This document shows, one piece after another, positions 33,676 through 42,387 of a DNA stretch of 64,000 bases (position 1 is the stretch's first letter; the number at the start of each line of letters is the position of its first letter). The notes beneath the pieces were generated by a model. The model made no database searches. It was not told where the DNA came from and was given only the letters and a program-made list of their open reading frames with translations. The position numbers were made by a program, and so were the translations under genes. Source of the stretch: an uncultured Sutterella sp. (GTDB lineage Bacteria; Pseudomonadota; Gammaproteobacteria; Burkholderiales; Burkholderiaceae_F); contig CALXXT010000070.1 of the NCBI GenBank assembly GCA_944392755.1, forward strand, positions 26,138-90,137, read 5' to 3'.

Positions 33676-35777
33676 AGCCCCTCGCGGAAGCGCTCGGGGT
33701 CGGCGAAGAATTCGATCACCTTCTCCATGCGGCGCGTCCGAAAGAAGTCGGGCAGACTGGAAAGGATGACGCGTCCGTAGCCTCGCTCGACGGCGCGCAC
33801 GTCGCAAAGCATGAAGACGCCCCGATCGGTTTCGCTTCGAATCAAGCGGCCCGCGCCCTGCTTCAGGGCGATCACCGCTTCGGGAAGCACGTATTCGGCA
33901 AACGGATTTCCACCGCGCTCGCGGATCGCCCGGCAGCGCGCCGCGTCGACGGGATCATCGGGCGGCGCAAAGGGGATTTTGTCGATGACGACGAGGGAAA
34001 GCGCGTCTCCGCGCACGTCGACCCCCTCCCAGAAGCTCATCGAGCCGACGAGGACGGCATTGCCCCGACGGCGGAATTCGTCGATGAGAACCGCCTTCGG
34101 CTTCTCGCCCTGCACGAAAAGCGGGTAGAGCCCGCCGTTCGCCTCGAGCTTCGCGCGAAGCGCTTCCGCTGCGCTCGCCACGGCCGAGAGCGACGTGCAG
34201 AGAAAGAAGGTTTTCCCACCCGCCGCGTTCACGAGGGGCCATGCGGCCTCAACCACGCGCTGCGCGTGTTCGGCCGAGTTGTTCGCCGGCGCGGGAAGCT
34301 TCGGAAGATAGAAGCACCCCTGCTCCCAGTAGTTGAAGGGGCTCGGCCACGTTTCGGCCCGCACCGCTTCGCCCGAGAGGCCGACTTCCTCCAAAAAGTG
34401 CGTGAAGTCGCCCGCGCTCGAGAGCGTGGCCGACGTGAAGAGGTAGGCCCCGCCCGCGTCGCCCCGCATCGCGCGGAAGTCTTCGGCGAAGGAGAGCGGC
34501 GTTTCCGTAAAGCGCACGCCGTTCGCCGAGACGGAAATCCAACGCACGACCGGCTTCGCGGGAGCATCCCCATCGGACTTCTCCGAAGCGGACGCCTCCT
34601 CCTTCACCGCGCTCACCGCGCGCTCTCCGGCATCCTCGGCGGCCCGCCTCCAGTCGCGCACCCCCGCAAAAACCTCTTCGGCATAGTCCCGAAGGGTATC
34701 GAGCTCGGCGTCGCGTCCCGCATTCGCCTTCATGGCCGCCAGAAGCGCGCCGAAAGCCTTCTCCACGTCGGCAAGAGGACCGGCCAGGCGGCTGAACCCC
34801 TCCATCGCGTCGATCGACTTGCGGTCGCCTTCGACGAGTCCGGCGTCGCGCACCGCAAGCCGCAGGTCGTAGGCCGTCTTCTGAAGCGCCGCCGACAAGG
34901 CCGCCCAGTCGGCGCCGTCCCTGACGCGGCTCATGCCGAGCTCGCGGGCGGCCGCCTCCACGTCGAGAAGCTGAAACGTCGTGAAGAACGTTCCGAAAAA
35001 ATCCGAAGCAATGCCGGGAAGCTGGTGCGCTTCATCGAAAACCGTGAGGGCGGCCTTCGGCAGAAGGCCGTCGATTGCCCCCGAAGCCGCCTTCTTCACG
35101 GCCATCGAGCTCAAATAAAGATGGTGGTTCACGACGACGATCTGAGCGGCGGCGGCCGCCTCCCTCGCGCGCTTCACGAAGCATTCCGCATAGTGAGGGC
35201 ATCGTTCGGGCCCCAGACAGTTCTCTCGGGTGCTCGTGACGTAGGGCCAGAGCGCATCGTCTTCGGGAACCGAGGAAAGTTCGGCCTTGTCGCCCGTCGG
35301 CGAGACCGCCGCGAAGGCCTGAATGCGGCGCAGCTTTTCGAAGGAATCCTTCTCCGGCAGCCACCCGTCCTCGGCCAAGCGCTCCAGGTGGTGAAGACAC
35401 ACGTAGTTCGCGCGTCCCTTGAGGAGCGCGGCCGAAGGATGAATGCCGAGCGCCCGAGAGAGCGCCGGAATGTCCTTCTTGAAGAGCTGGTCCTGAAGGG
35501 GCTTGCCCGCGGTCGAAATCACGACGACCGCGCCCGACAGGAGCGCCGGAACGAGGTAGGCGAAGGTCTTTCCCGTCCCGGTTCCCGCCTCGGCGACAAC
35601 GGTTGAATTCGCCTCGAGCGCCTCGGCAACGGCGTCGGCGAACGCCGCCTGTCCGTCGCGGGGCAGGAAGCCTGGCGTTGCGCGCGCGATGGGTCCCGCG
35701 GGCCCGAAGGCTTCGCGCACGCGCTCCCTCAGCGGCCGCCGGTCGTCAAAAAGGCTCGAACTGCGTCGCGGCGTCAT
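33666..35777 (-). CDS. dinG: ATP-dependent DNA helicase, DinG/YoaA type
   Basis: 703 aa from the ATG at 35777. This is an XPD-like superfamily 2 helicase with a 4Fe-4S cluster, acting on damaged or structured DNA. Walker A is AEAGTGTGKTFAYLVPALL, the DEAH box is FDEAHQLPG, and the Fe-S cysteines lie in YVCLHHLE and CLGPERCPHYAEC. C-terminal motifs include GSMSFWEGVDVRGD and QGAGRLIRSETDRGV. DinG and YoaA are hard to separate; length and order fit either. It is the last of three minus-strand genes (nitroreductase, secreted repeat protein, helicase) with very short gaps, and overlaps the methyltransferase gene tail to tail. Confidence 0.88.
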   Translation of the reverse strand: MTPRRSSSLFDDRRPLRERVREAFGPAGPIARATPGFLPRDGQAAFADAVAEALEANSTVVAEAGTGTGKTFAYLVPALLSGAVVVISTAGKPLQDQLFKKDIPALSRALGIHPSAALLKGRANYVCLHHLERLAEDGWLPEKDSFEKLRRIQAFAAVSPTGDKAELSSVPEDDALWPYVTSTRENCLGPERCPHYAECFVKRAREAAAAAQIVVVNHHLYLSSMAVKKAASGAIDGLLPKAALTVFDEAHQLPGIASDFFGTFFTTFQLLDVEAAARELGMSRVRDGADWAALSAALQKTAYDLRLAVRDAGLVEGDRKSIDAMEGFSRLAGPLADVEKAFGALLAAMKANAGRDAELDTLRDYAEEVFAGVRDWRRAAEDAGERAVSAVKEEASASEKSDGDAPAKPVVRWISVSANGVRFTETPLSFAEDFRAMRGDAGGAYLFTSATLSSAGDFTHFLEEVGLSGEAVRAETWPSPFNYWEQGCFYLPKLPAPANNSAEHAQRVVEAAWPLVNAAGGKTFFLCTSLSAVASAAEALRAKLEANGGLYPLFVQGEKPKAVLIDEFRRRGNAVLVGSMSFWEGVDVRGDALSLVVIDKIPFAPPDDPVDAARCRAIRERGGNPFAEYVLPEAVIALKQGAGRLIRSETDRGVFMLCDVRAVERGYGRVILSSLPDFFRTRRMEKVIEFFADPERFREGLYR

Positions 35778-35784
35778 GACCCGA

Positions 35785-36633
35785 TCAGAAATAGTCGGCA
35801 AGGCCCGAGTCGTGCTTCGCCTTCGTCTCGTCGTAACGCTCCTGCGCGGCCTCGCGCTCCTTGAGGCTCTTCTCAAAGCGCTGCTGCTTCTTGATGCGCT
35901 CGGCGCGGCGCTTCGCCGCTCGGCTCTCCGCCTTCTTCATGCGCTCTTCGGCTTCGCTCAGCTTCTCGCTGTAATAGGCTTCGTTTTCGGCTTCGAGCGC
36001 CTCCCGGTCGGCTTGAGCGGCCGCATCGGGAGCTTCGGCCTCCTTCGGCTTCAAAGAAGCCGGCTTCGAAGGTTCGCGCTCCGACTTCGGGGCCAATTCG
36101 ATCGGCTCGCGCTTTTCGCGCACGGACTTCGGCTCGAGCTTCATGGGAGGAGCCTTCGGCTCCTTCACGGTTTTGGGCGTCACCTTCATCGGCTCGCGCT
36201 TCGGCTCCGCGAGCGCCTCGGCGCGCTTCTTCTCGTAGGCGGCCGTGCGTTCGGCCCGCTTCACGTCGTTCGCCGCGTTCATGATGCTGCGCACCTCCCG
36301 CTCACGCTCGAACGAGAGCTTTCGCGCCTCATCGATGCAGGCATTGACGAGGAACTTCTTCTGACACCACGGACGGACGTTCTTCACGGCCTCGTGGATG
36401 CGCTTGAGCTCATCGTCGGCAAGAGAAAGCACGCGGTCGGCCTCCTCGCCCGTGCGGATGCTCTCCTTTGCGCTCCACTTCTCGTGAAACGCGTGATCGC
36501 CGAGAACGGCCATCGCCGCATCGTACTTCGCCCGAAGCGCTTCGTCCGAGTCGTCGTCGGCTTGAGCCGCACCGGCCAAAAAGGCGGCCGCAAGCGCAGC
36601 GGCCGCCAGCTTTCTCATCCTCACCCAATTCAT
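35785..36633 (-). CDS. Secreted, highly charged coiled-coil protein with a Lys/Pro-rich repeat (unknown function)
   Basis: 282 aa; I do not recognise a family. A signal peptide (MRKLAAAALAAAFLAGAAQA, starting at Met6) suggests export; Met1 and Met6 are both possible starts. The mature N-terminal part (27-140) is helical and contains only two cysteines, Cys90 and Cys99, which could pair. Residues 148-191 are three imperfect 14-15-residue repeats of the type PMKLEPKSVREKREP. The C-terminal part (205-282) is a strongly charged coiled coil rich in Glu, Lys, Arg and Ala. It sits 7 bp before the dinG-like start and 13 bp after the nitroreductase stop, so it is in an operon with them. Confidence 0.75.
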   Translation of the reverse strand: MNWVRMRKLAAAALAAAFLAGAAQADDDSDEALRAKYDAAMAVLGDHAFHEKWSAKESIRTGEEADRVLSLADDELKRIHEAVKNVRPWCQKKFLVNACIDEARKLSFEREREVRSIMNAANDVKRAERTAAYEKKRAEALAEPKREPMKVTPKTVKEPKAPPMKLEPKSVREKREPIELAPKSEREPSKPASLKPKEAEAPDAAAQADREALEAENEAYYSEKLSEAEERMKKAESRAAKRRAERIKKQQRFEKSLKEREAAQERYDETKAKHDSGLADYF

Positions 36634-36646
36634 CGATCGTCGTCCG

Positions 36647-37300
36647 TCAGCGAATTTCCGTCACGACCGCTTCGCGCGGGAGGCGGGACTTCGGGCGAGA
36701 CGCGTTCGAGTCGTTCGGCCTGCGCACGCCGAGCGAAACGGCGACAACGCTGCGCAGTCCCTTTTCGCGCAGCCCGAGAATGCGGTCAAGCATCTCGAAG
36801 TCCGCCCCTTCGATCGGCGTCGAGTCGACGCCGATCGCGGCGGCCGCCATCAGGAGGAAGCCCTGAGCGATGTAGGCCTGCGCGGTTTCCCAAGCAAAGC
36901 CGTCGCGGCGCTCCTTCTGGTGAAGGTCGACGAAATGGCGCCGTCCGGCGTCGTAGTCCGTGCCGGCCGGAAGCCCCGCATAGCGGCCGTCGGCAAGCTC
37001 CTGCTCGAGAAGGGCCTTCAGGTGCTCGGGACCGATTTCCTCGCGCACCGCAAAAACGACGACGTCGCTCGCGAGCGTGACGCGCTCGCGGTTGAAGTCA
37101 AGAATCGCCGGAAGAATCTTCGCCTTCGCCTCGTCGCTCGAGGCGACGAAGAAGTGCCAGGGCTGGGAGTTCACCGACGACGGGGAGAGCCGAAGCACTT
37201 CAAGGAGCGCCTCGAGCTTCTCGCGCGGGATTTTTTCCCCCGAGTAGTGCTTCGTCGTGTAGCGGCTCTTCATGAGCTCAAGAAGTTCCTCTGTGCGCAT
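36647..37300 (-). CDS. NAD(P)H nitroreductase, NfsB-like
   Basis: 217 aa from the ATG at 37300, with GGAGG 7 bp upstream; a TTG two codons earlier is less likely. FMN-dependent nitroreductases reduce nitro compounds and quinones with NAD(P)H in the cytoplasm. FMN contacts are visible in SRYTTKHYSGEKI, LSPSSVNSQPWHFFV and the C-terminal VVAVSLGVRRPND region, and AAAAIGVDSTPIEGAD is typical of the NfsB branch. It is the first gene of the three-gene unit ending in the helicase. Confidence 0.9.
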   Translation of the reverse strand: MRTEELLELMKSRYTTKHYSGEKIPREKLEALLEVLRLSPSSVNSQPWHFFVASSDEAKAKILPAILDFNRERVTLASDVVVFAVREEIGPEHLKALLEQELADGRYAGLPAGTDYDAGRRHFVDLHQKERRDGFAWETAQAYIAQGFLLMAAAAIGVDSTPIEGADFEMLDRILGLREKGLRSVVAVSLGVRRPNDSNASRPKSRLPREAVVTEIR

Positions 37301-37427
37301 CGCCAATCCTCCATGCAGTGTCGGCCGGTCGTTCCCCTCCAGCGGGGAGAGCTGCAGGCCGATCGGAAAAGTCTAGCAGGAAGCCGGCCGCGTTCGACGC
37401 GCGCCGCAACAGTTCGAAGCAGTTTTT

Positions 37428-38729
37428 TCAGAACCGCTTTCCGTCGACGTGCCGAAGCGCCTCGCCCGAATAGATCTGACGCGGCCGCGCAAGCCGCAGT
37501 TCGTCCGATTCGAGAAGCTCGTTCTTCTGCGCGAACCACCCGACGGTGCGGGCCATCGCGAAGATCGCCGTGAAGAGCGGCGTGGGAATGCCGATCGCGC
37601 GCTGCACGATTCCCGAATAGAAGTCGACGTTCGGATAGAGATGGCGCTCGACGAAATACTCGTCTTCGAGCGCAATGCGCTCGAGCTCGAGGGCGAGCTC
37701 GAAAATCGGGTCGTTCTTGAGGCCGAGGGCGTCGAGAAGCTCGTGGCAGATCCCGCGGATGATCTTCGCGCGCGGATCGTAGCTCTTGTACACGCGGTGG
37801 CCGAAGCCCGAAAGGCGCACGCCCGAATCCTTCGTCTTCACGCGCCGGATGAAGTCGGGAATCGCCTTCACGCCGCCCTCGGCGAGAAGCCGGTCGAGCA
37901 TCCGAAGCGCCGCCTCGTTCGCTCCGCCGTGCCGAGGTCCCGAGAGGCAGGCGATGCCGGCCGCCACCGCCTGGTAGGGATTCGCCCCGGCGCTCGCGCA
38001 GAGCCGCACGGTCGTGGTCGAAGCGTTCTGCTCGTGCTCGGCGTGAAGAATGAGAATCTTGTCGAGCGCCTTCACGGCGGCGGGATGCGGCTCGTAGGGC
38101 TCGACGGGAAGCGCGAACATCATCCGCAGGAAGTTCGCCGCATAGGAAAGGCTGTTGTCGGGATAGACGAGCGGCCAGCCCACCGAATAGCGGTAGCTCA
38201 TCGCGACCAAGGTCGGCATTTTGGCGAGCATCATGACGGCCGCCTGGCGGTGCTGCTCCTGCTCGCTCATCGAGCGGTCGAGCGGGTAGAAGGCGGCGAG
38301 CGCGCCGACAAGTCCGACCAAAATCGACATCGGGTGCGCGTCGCGCCGGAATCCGTTCAGGAGAAGCGAGACCTGCTGATGCACCATCGTGTGGCGCGTC
38401 ACCATGCGCTTGAAGGCGGCGTCCTCGGCTTCGTCGGGAAGCTCGCCCGCGAGGAGCAGGCGGCAGACCTGCAGATAGTCGCATTTCTCGGCGAGCTCCT
38501 CGATCGGGTACCCGCGGTAGGCCAGGATCCCCCGTTCGCCGTCGACCCAGCTCACGGCGCTGCGGCACGATGCCGTGCTCTGGAAGCCTGGGTCGTAGAG
38601 AAGCACGCCCTCCCGGCGGTAAAGGCTCGAGACGTCGTATCCCGACGCCCCGTAGACGCCCCGAACTTCCTGAAGAGCGATGCGCCGCCCGTCGGGCAGC
38701 TCGAGATGGGCTTGACGATTCGATTCCAT
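37428..38729 (-). CDS. gltA: Type II citrate synthase
   Basis: 433 aa, close to E. coli GltA. It condenses oxaloacetate with acetyl-CoA at the entry to the TCA cycle. Active-site segments are complete: SGPRHGGANEA, LSGFGHRVYKSYDPR and the aspartate of NVDFYSGIVQRAIG. The long N-terminal domain (LELPDGRRIALQEVRG) marks the hexameric, NADH-regulated gram-negative type. Unlike many betaproteobacteria it is not beside sdhCDAB here but stands alone. In this organism it may serve glutamate synthesis as much as a full cycle. Confidence 0.96.
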   Translation of the reverse strand: MESNRQAHLELPDGRRIALQEVRGVYGASGYDVSSLYRREGVLLYDPGFQSTASCRSAVSWVDGERGILAYRGYPIEELAEKCDYLQVCRLLLAGELPDEAEDAAFKRMVTRHTMVHQQVSLLLNGFRRDAHPMSILVGLVGALAAFYPLDRSMSEQEQHRQAAVMMLAKMPTLVAMSYRYSVGWPLVYPDNSLSYAANFLRMMFALPVEPYEPHPAAVKALDKILILHAEHEQNASTTTVRLCASAGANPYQAVAAGIACLSGPRHGGANEAALRMLDRLLAEGGVKAIPDFIRRVKTKDSGVRLSGFGHRVYKSYDPRAKIIRGICHELLDALGLKNDPIFELALELERIALEDEYFVERHLYPNVDFYSGIVQRAIGIPTPLFTAIFAMARTVGWFAQKNELLESDELRLARPRQIYSGEALRHVDGKRF

Positions 38730-38815
38730 GGCTCACTCCGTCGCCTTCGGCGCACTGGATGATTTGAAGACGAACTGATGCTAGCCGCACGCGGCCTCGA
38801 GCGCCAGTCCCCGAA

Positions 38816-39928
38816 TCAGGGAACGGCCGGCCACCATCGGCGTGAGGCCGTCTCGGCGCGCGCCCACGGGAAGGCCTCGCCGATCATCGGAGTCGCGAGC
38901 GCAATCCCGAGCGCTTCGCTCGAAGCGGCCGCGCGTTCGAGAGGATCCGTCCACACATGCCGCGAAAGGTCGTACTTCGAATTGTGGCAGGGGAGAAGCG
39001 CCGCAGGCGCAAGCTCGGCCGCAGCCCGGCGCCAGTCGGCGGGCATCAGGTGAATCGTCGACCAGTCGCGGTTGTACTGACCGTCCTCCAGCACCGCAAG
39101 ATCGATCTTGGGCCAAATGCGGCGGATCTCGGCGAAGTGCGGCCCCATGCCGCCGTCGCCCGAAAGATAGAGGGTCCGCCCCGGGAATTCGATGACGAAC
39201 CCCGCCCAAAGGGTCGTGTTGCGGCGCATCGTCCGCCCCGAAAAGTGCTGCGACGGCACTGCGGTGATCGTCGTGCGGGCGCCCGCCTTGGTCGACTCGA
39301 ACCAGTCAAGCTCGGTGATGATTTCCCGCGGCCAGCCCCAGGCGGCGAAGTGCGAGCCCACGCCGAGCGGACAGACGACGCGCTTGACCCGTCCGAGAAG
39401 CGCCCTGACGGTTCTCCAGTCGAGATGGTCGTAGTGGTCGTGCGTGATGAGAAGAATGTCCGCATCGGGAAGATCGGCGGGCGCATACGGGTTGCTTCCC
39501 GGAAAGGGCCGGAAGGTGAAGGGCAGGGGCGAAGCTTCGTGGAGCGAGGGATCGATGAGGATCGTCAGCCCGTTTTCCCGCAGAACGAAGCCCGAGTGTC
39601 CGAGCCACACCATCTCGCCCGCGCGCAGATCCCTCAGGCGCATGCGGCGCGAAGGCACCGGCGCCGTGGGCTTCAGTCCGGGCGTGTCGTCGAGAAGGAA
39701 TTCGGCCATCGTGCGCCAGCCCGAACGCTCGCTCGTCATGTCGGGGACGTCGACGAGATTGCGGAAGGCGCCCTCGCGGAAGTTCGGCGAGCGCGCGATG
39801 CGCTCGAGGTCCGCTCCGCTCGGATCGGCGCCGAGCCCTGGGCGCACGCCCGCGTAGCCCGCGGCGGCCGTCGCGGCGCCGAGCCCGACCAAGGCCGCCG
39901 CTCCCCGTAGAAGATGTCTGCGGCGCAT
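38816..39928 (-). CDS. Tat-exported metallo-beta-lactamase-fold hydrolase (NAPE-PLD/UlaG-like)
   Basis: 370 aa. I start it at the ATG at 39928 because AGGA lies 8 bp upstream; the ATG at 39937 overlaps that site. The N-terminus MRRRHLLRGAAALVG is a plausible twin-arginine signal, so the enzyme would be folded before export. The metal site is clear: ITHDHYDHLD, then VPSQHFSGR and LYLSGDGGMGPHF, with a downstream His (LLPCHNSKYD). NAPE-PLD relatives cleave phosphodiesters of N-acylethanolamine phospholipids, and the bacterial ones are mostly uncharacterised. It is divergent from the radical SAM gene. Confidence 0.85.
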   Translation of the reverse strand: MRRRHLLRGAAALVGLGAATAAAGYAGVRPGLGADPSGADLERIARSPNFREGAFRNLVDVPDMTSERSGWRTMAEFLLDDTPGLKPTAPVPSRRMRLRDLRAGEMVWLGHSGFVLRENGLTILIDPSLHEASPLPFTFRPFPGSNPYAPADLPDADILLITHDHYDHLDWRTVRALLGRVKRVVCPLGVGSHFAAWGWPREIITELDWFESTKAGARTTITAVPSQHFSGRTMRRNTTLWAGFVIEFPGRTLYLSGDGGMGPHFAEIRRIWPKIDLAVLEDGQYNRDWSTIHLMPADWRRAAAELAPAALLPCHNSKYDLSRHVWTDPLERAAASSEALGIALATPMIGEAFPWARAETASRRWWPAVP

Positions 39929-39936
39929 AGCGTTCA

Positions 39937-39940
39937 TCCT
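39937..39940 (-). promoter_or_regulatory. Ribosome binding site deciding the start of the Tat-exported hydrolase
   Basis: AGGA 8 bp before the ATG at 39928. It coincides with the earlier in-frame ATG at 39937, which therefore has no usable site of its own. Confidence 0.65.
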
Positions 39941-40108
39941 GAAAAAATTCGAACCATATTAGCCCGTCCGCATCTGCAGTCAAACCGCTCGAGATCCATG
40001 CCGACCCGTCGAAATTCTTCGAAAAAATTGCCCGAGACTCCCGCCCGACTTCCCGATCCTCCTGACAAACCCGATGGATGGAAAGATCCGACGAGGCTGC
40101 GCTCGGCC

Positions 40109-40114
40109 TAAAAT
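40109..40114 (+). promoter_or_regulatory. Candidate -10 element for the radical SAM gene
   Basis: TAAAAT inside CTAAAATGGACGG, the same 13-base string as before pssA, 58 bp upstream of the ATG. Confidence 0.35.
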
Positions 40115-40171
40115 GGACGGGATGCGGATCATCCATCCGTCCGCTCGATCTTCAACCCTTCTGCGCAGCCC

Positions 40172-40984
40172 ATGTCCACGTTTCTCTTCTCCGGCCCCGT
40201 CTTCGGGCCCGTTCATTCGCGCCGCCTCGGAAATTCGCTCGGCATCAACCTCCTTCCGGTCGACGGGAAGGTCTGCAGCTTCGACTGCGTCTACTGCGAG
40301 TGCGGATTCAACGCCGACACGCGCCCGAAATCCCGTCTTCCGACGCGGGCCGAAACCGCCGAAAAGCTTGAGGCGCGTCTGCGCCGGTACGCCGAAGAGG
40401 GAGTGCGCATCGACGCCCTCACCTTTGCCGGAAACGGCGAACCGACGGCTCATCCCGAATTTCCCGAAATCATCGAGGATGCCATCGCGATCCGCGACCG
40501 CTGGATGCCCGGAGCCGCGGTCTGCGTCCTGACGAACGCCGTCAACATCCTGAAGCCGCGCGTGGCCGTGGCGCTGACGCGCATCGAGAAGCCCATGCTC
40601 AAGCTCGATTCGGTCGACCCGGACTACGTCCGCCTCGTCAACCGCCCGCAATGCCGCGTCGACATTCCGAGGCTGGTCGAAGCCATGTCGAAGCTGAAGG
40701 GCAAATGCATCATCCAGACGATGTTCATCAAGGGAAGCGTCGAGGGCCGTCCGATCGACAACACGGCCGACAGCTTCGTCCTTCCCTGGATTGAAGCCCT
40801 CAAAAAGATTCAGCCTGCCGAAGTGTCCATTTACTCGCTTGACCGGGACGTGCCCTGCCCGACCGTCCTTTCCGCCTCGGGCGAAGATCTCCGGCGCATC
40901 GGCCGCCTCGTCGAGGCCGCCGGCATCCGAGCGGTCGTTTCGGCTGAACGCTCCGAAGTGGAGCGCGAAAAGGAAAAGGACTGA
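40172..40984 (+). CDS. Radical SAM protein of unknown substrate
   Basis: 270 aa. The 4Fe-4S/SAM motif is CSFDCVYC near residue 36, with GNGEPTAHPEFPEII as the SAM-binding GGE-type motif. The N-terminal GPVFGPVHSRRLGNSLGINLLP is typical of a group of small radical SAM proteins related to wyosine-base-forming and activating enzymes. No SPASM or other C-terminal cluster is visible. The gene is monocistronic: promoter-like sequence in front, strong terminator behind. No neighbour suggests the substrate. Confidence 0.83.
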   Translation: MSTFLFSGPVFGPVHSRRLGNSLGINLLPVDGKVCSFDCVYCECGFNADTRPKSRLPTRAETAEKLEARLRRYAEEGVRIDALTFAGNGEPTAHPEFPEIIEDAIAIRDRWMPGAAVCVLTNAVNILKPRVAVALTRIEKPMLKLDSVDPDYVRLVNRPQCRVDIPRLVEAMSKLKGKCIIQTMFIKGSVEGRPIDNTADSFVLPWIEALKKIQPAEVSIYSLDRDVPCPTVLSASGEDLRRIGRLVEAAGIRAVVSAERSEVEREKEKD

Positions 40985-41013
40985 AGGCTTCAAGTTCGCC
41001 GTGCGCCCGACGG

Positions 41014-41048
41014 AAGCGGTCCGCAGTCCTCGCGGACCGCTTTCTTTG
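41014..41048 (+). terminator. Rho-independent terminator after the radical SAM gene
   Basis: AAGCGGTCCGC pairs perfectly with GCGGACCGCTT (11 bp) around AGTCCTC, followed by TCTTTG. Confidence 0.88.
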
Positions 41049-41194
41049 TCTTCAGCGCCGCCTCATCCTCTGATCCGGCGCAAAGGATCAACGCCTTCGT
41101 TCGAATGGATCGCCTCGCGGCGGCTGATAAACTTTTTCCATTCGCCGCGGCGCCGATGACCATGCCGGCACCGCGCCAACAAGGAGGATTTTTC

Positions 41195-42178
41195 ATGAAA
41201 GCACCCCTTCGCATCGCCGTGACGGGTCCGGCCGGGCAAATCGGCTATTCCATTCTTTTCCGCATCGCCGCGGGCGACCTTCTCGGGCCGGATCAGCCCG
41301 TGCACCTTTCGCTGCTCGAGCGCGACACGGACGAAAGCCGCCGCCGGCTCAAGGGCGTGATGATGGAGCTTGCCGACTGCGCCTTCCCGCTTCTCGCCGG
41401 CATGACGTCGTCCTCCGATCCGGACGAAGCCTTCCGCGACGCGGACGCAGCCTTCCTCATCGGCGCGCAGCCGCGCGGACCCGGCATGGAGCGCTCGGAT
41501 CTCCTTGAGGCCAACGCGCGCATCTTCCGCGCGCAGGGCGCCGCCCTCAACCGCACGGCCAAGCGGGATGTGAAGGTGCTCGTCGTCGGGAATCCCTGCA
41601 ACACCAATGCCTGGATCGCCATGAAGTCCGCGCCGGACCTTCCTGCGGAAAACTTTTCGGCCATGGTGCGGCTCGATCAGAACCGCGCGATGTCGCTCCT
41701 GTCCGAAAAGACCGGCGTTCCCGTGCGCGACATTGAGCGCACGGCCGTTTTCGGCAATCATTCGCCGTCGCTCTTGGTCGATCTCTCGCAAGCGCGGCTT
41801 GCCGGGCGACCCGCACTCGAACTGATCGACCGCCGCTGGTTCGAGGACGTTCTCACGCCCACGGTCGGCAAGCGCGGAGCCGCCATCATTGAAGCCCGCG
41901 GAAAGAGCTCCGCGGCCTCGGCCGCCTCGGCCGCGATCGACCACATGCGCGATTGGATGCTGGGCACAAACGGCCGCTGGGCGGCCATGGCCGTGCCCTC
42001 GAAGGGCGAATACGGCGTCCCCGAAGGGATTGTCTTCGGCTACCCGTGCGTTTGCGAAGGCGGCCGCTGCCGCCCGGTCGAAGGCATCGAATTCGACGAC
42101 TTCGCCCGCCGTCGCTTCGAAGCAACGCTCGCCGAGCTTCTGAAGGAGCGCGACGCGGTGGCGAAGCTCCTCGGCTGA
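41195..42178 (+). CDS. mdh: Malate dehydrogenase
   Basis: 327 aa from the ATG at 41195, which has a textbook AAGGAGG 7 bp upstream. It interconverts malate and oxaloacetate with NAD. Features: [23 protein letters not shown] (dinucleotide loop), the mobile-loop arginines in [31 protein letters not shown], and the catalytic His in [13 protein letters not shown] (usually GNHSxTQ). This is the betaproteobacterial, LDH-like group. A strong terminator separates it from the oxidoreductase operon. With gltA it covers the oxaloacetate end of the TCA pathway, or malate reduction on the way to fumarate. Confidence 0.95.
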   Translation: MKAPLRIAVTGPAGQIGYSILFRIAAGDLLGPDQPVHLSLLERDTDESRRRLKGVMMELADCAFPLLAGMTSSSDPDEAFRDADAAFLIGAQPRGPGMERSDLLEANARIFRAQGAALNRTAKRDVKVLVVGNPCNTNAWIAMKSAPDLPAENFSAMVRLDQNRAMSLLSEKTGVPVRDIERTAVFGNHSPSLLVDLSQARLAGRPALELIDRRWFEDVLTPTVGKRGAAIIEARGKSSAASAASAAIDHMRDWMLGTNGRWAAMAVPSKGEYGVPEGIVFGYPCVCEGGRCRPVEGIEFDDFARRRFEATLAELLKERDAVAKLLG

Positions 42179-42197
42179 TCGAGTCGCCCGTGCGAAA

Positions 42198-42234
42198 AGG
42201 CGCCGGCCCTCCGCGGAGGCCGGCGCTTTTTTTT
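42198..42234 (+). terminator. Rho-independent terminator after mdh
   Basis: GCGCCGGCC pairs with GGCCGGCGC, with a CTCCGCGGA-type inner stem, followed by TTTTTTTT. Confidence 0.93.
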
Positions 42235-42375
42235 CTTCTTTCGCCGCCGAATCCCTCCCGCTGACTACGCCTTTTGGGGAGTTTCGCCGAGCTCCCTCAT
42301 TCGATAGAGTGGAATGAGGTGCGCGCCGCGATTCCCCTCGCCGGTTCGCGCCCAGACCCCCCTGGCATCAAAGAA

Positions 42376-42382
42376 AAGGAGG
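42376..42382 (+). promoter_or_regulatory. Ribosome binding site deciding the GTG start of the gamma subunit
   Basis: AAGGAGG, 5 bp before GTG at 42388. This fixes the start at the conserved FQIRLHGRGGQG; the upstream ATG at 42274 has no such site. Confidence 0.8.
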
Positions 42383-42387
42383 ATGCT

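Noticed and set aside
33537-35606. 689-codon plus-strand open frame antisense to the helicase gene
   Set aside because: Its composition is Arg/Gly/Ala-rich shadow sequence of the high-GC helicase gene, with no recognisable motif. Other long antisense frames (for example near 10542-12005, 14294-15685 and 29901-31427) were left out for the same reason.
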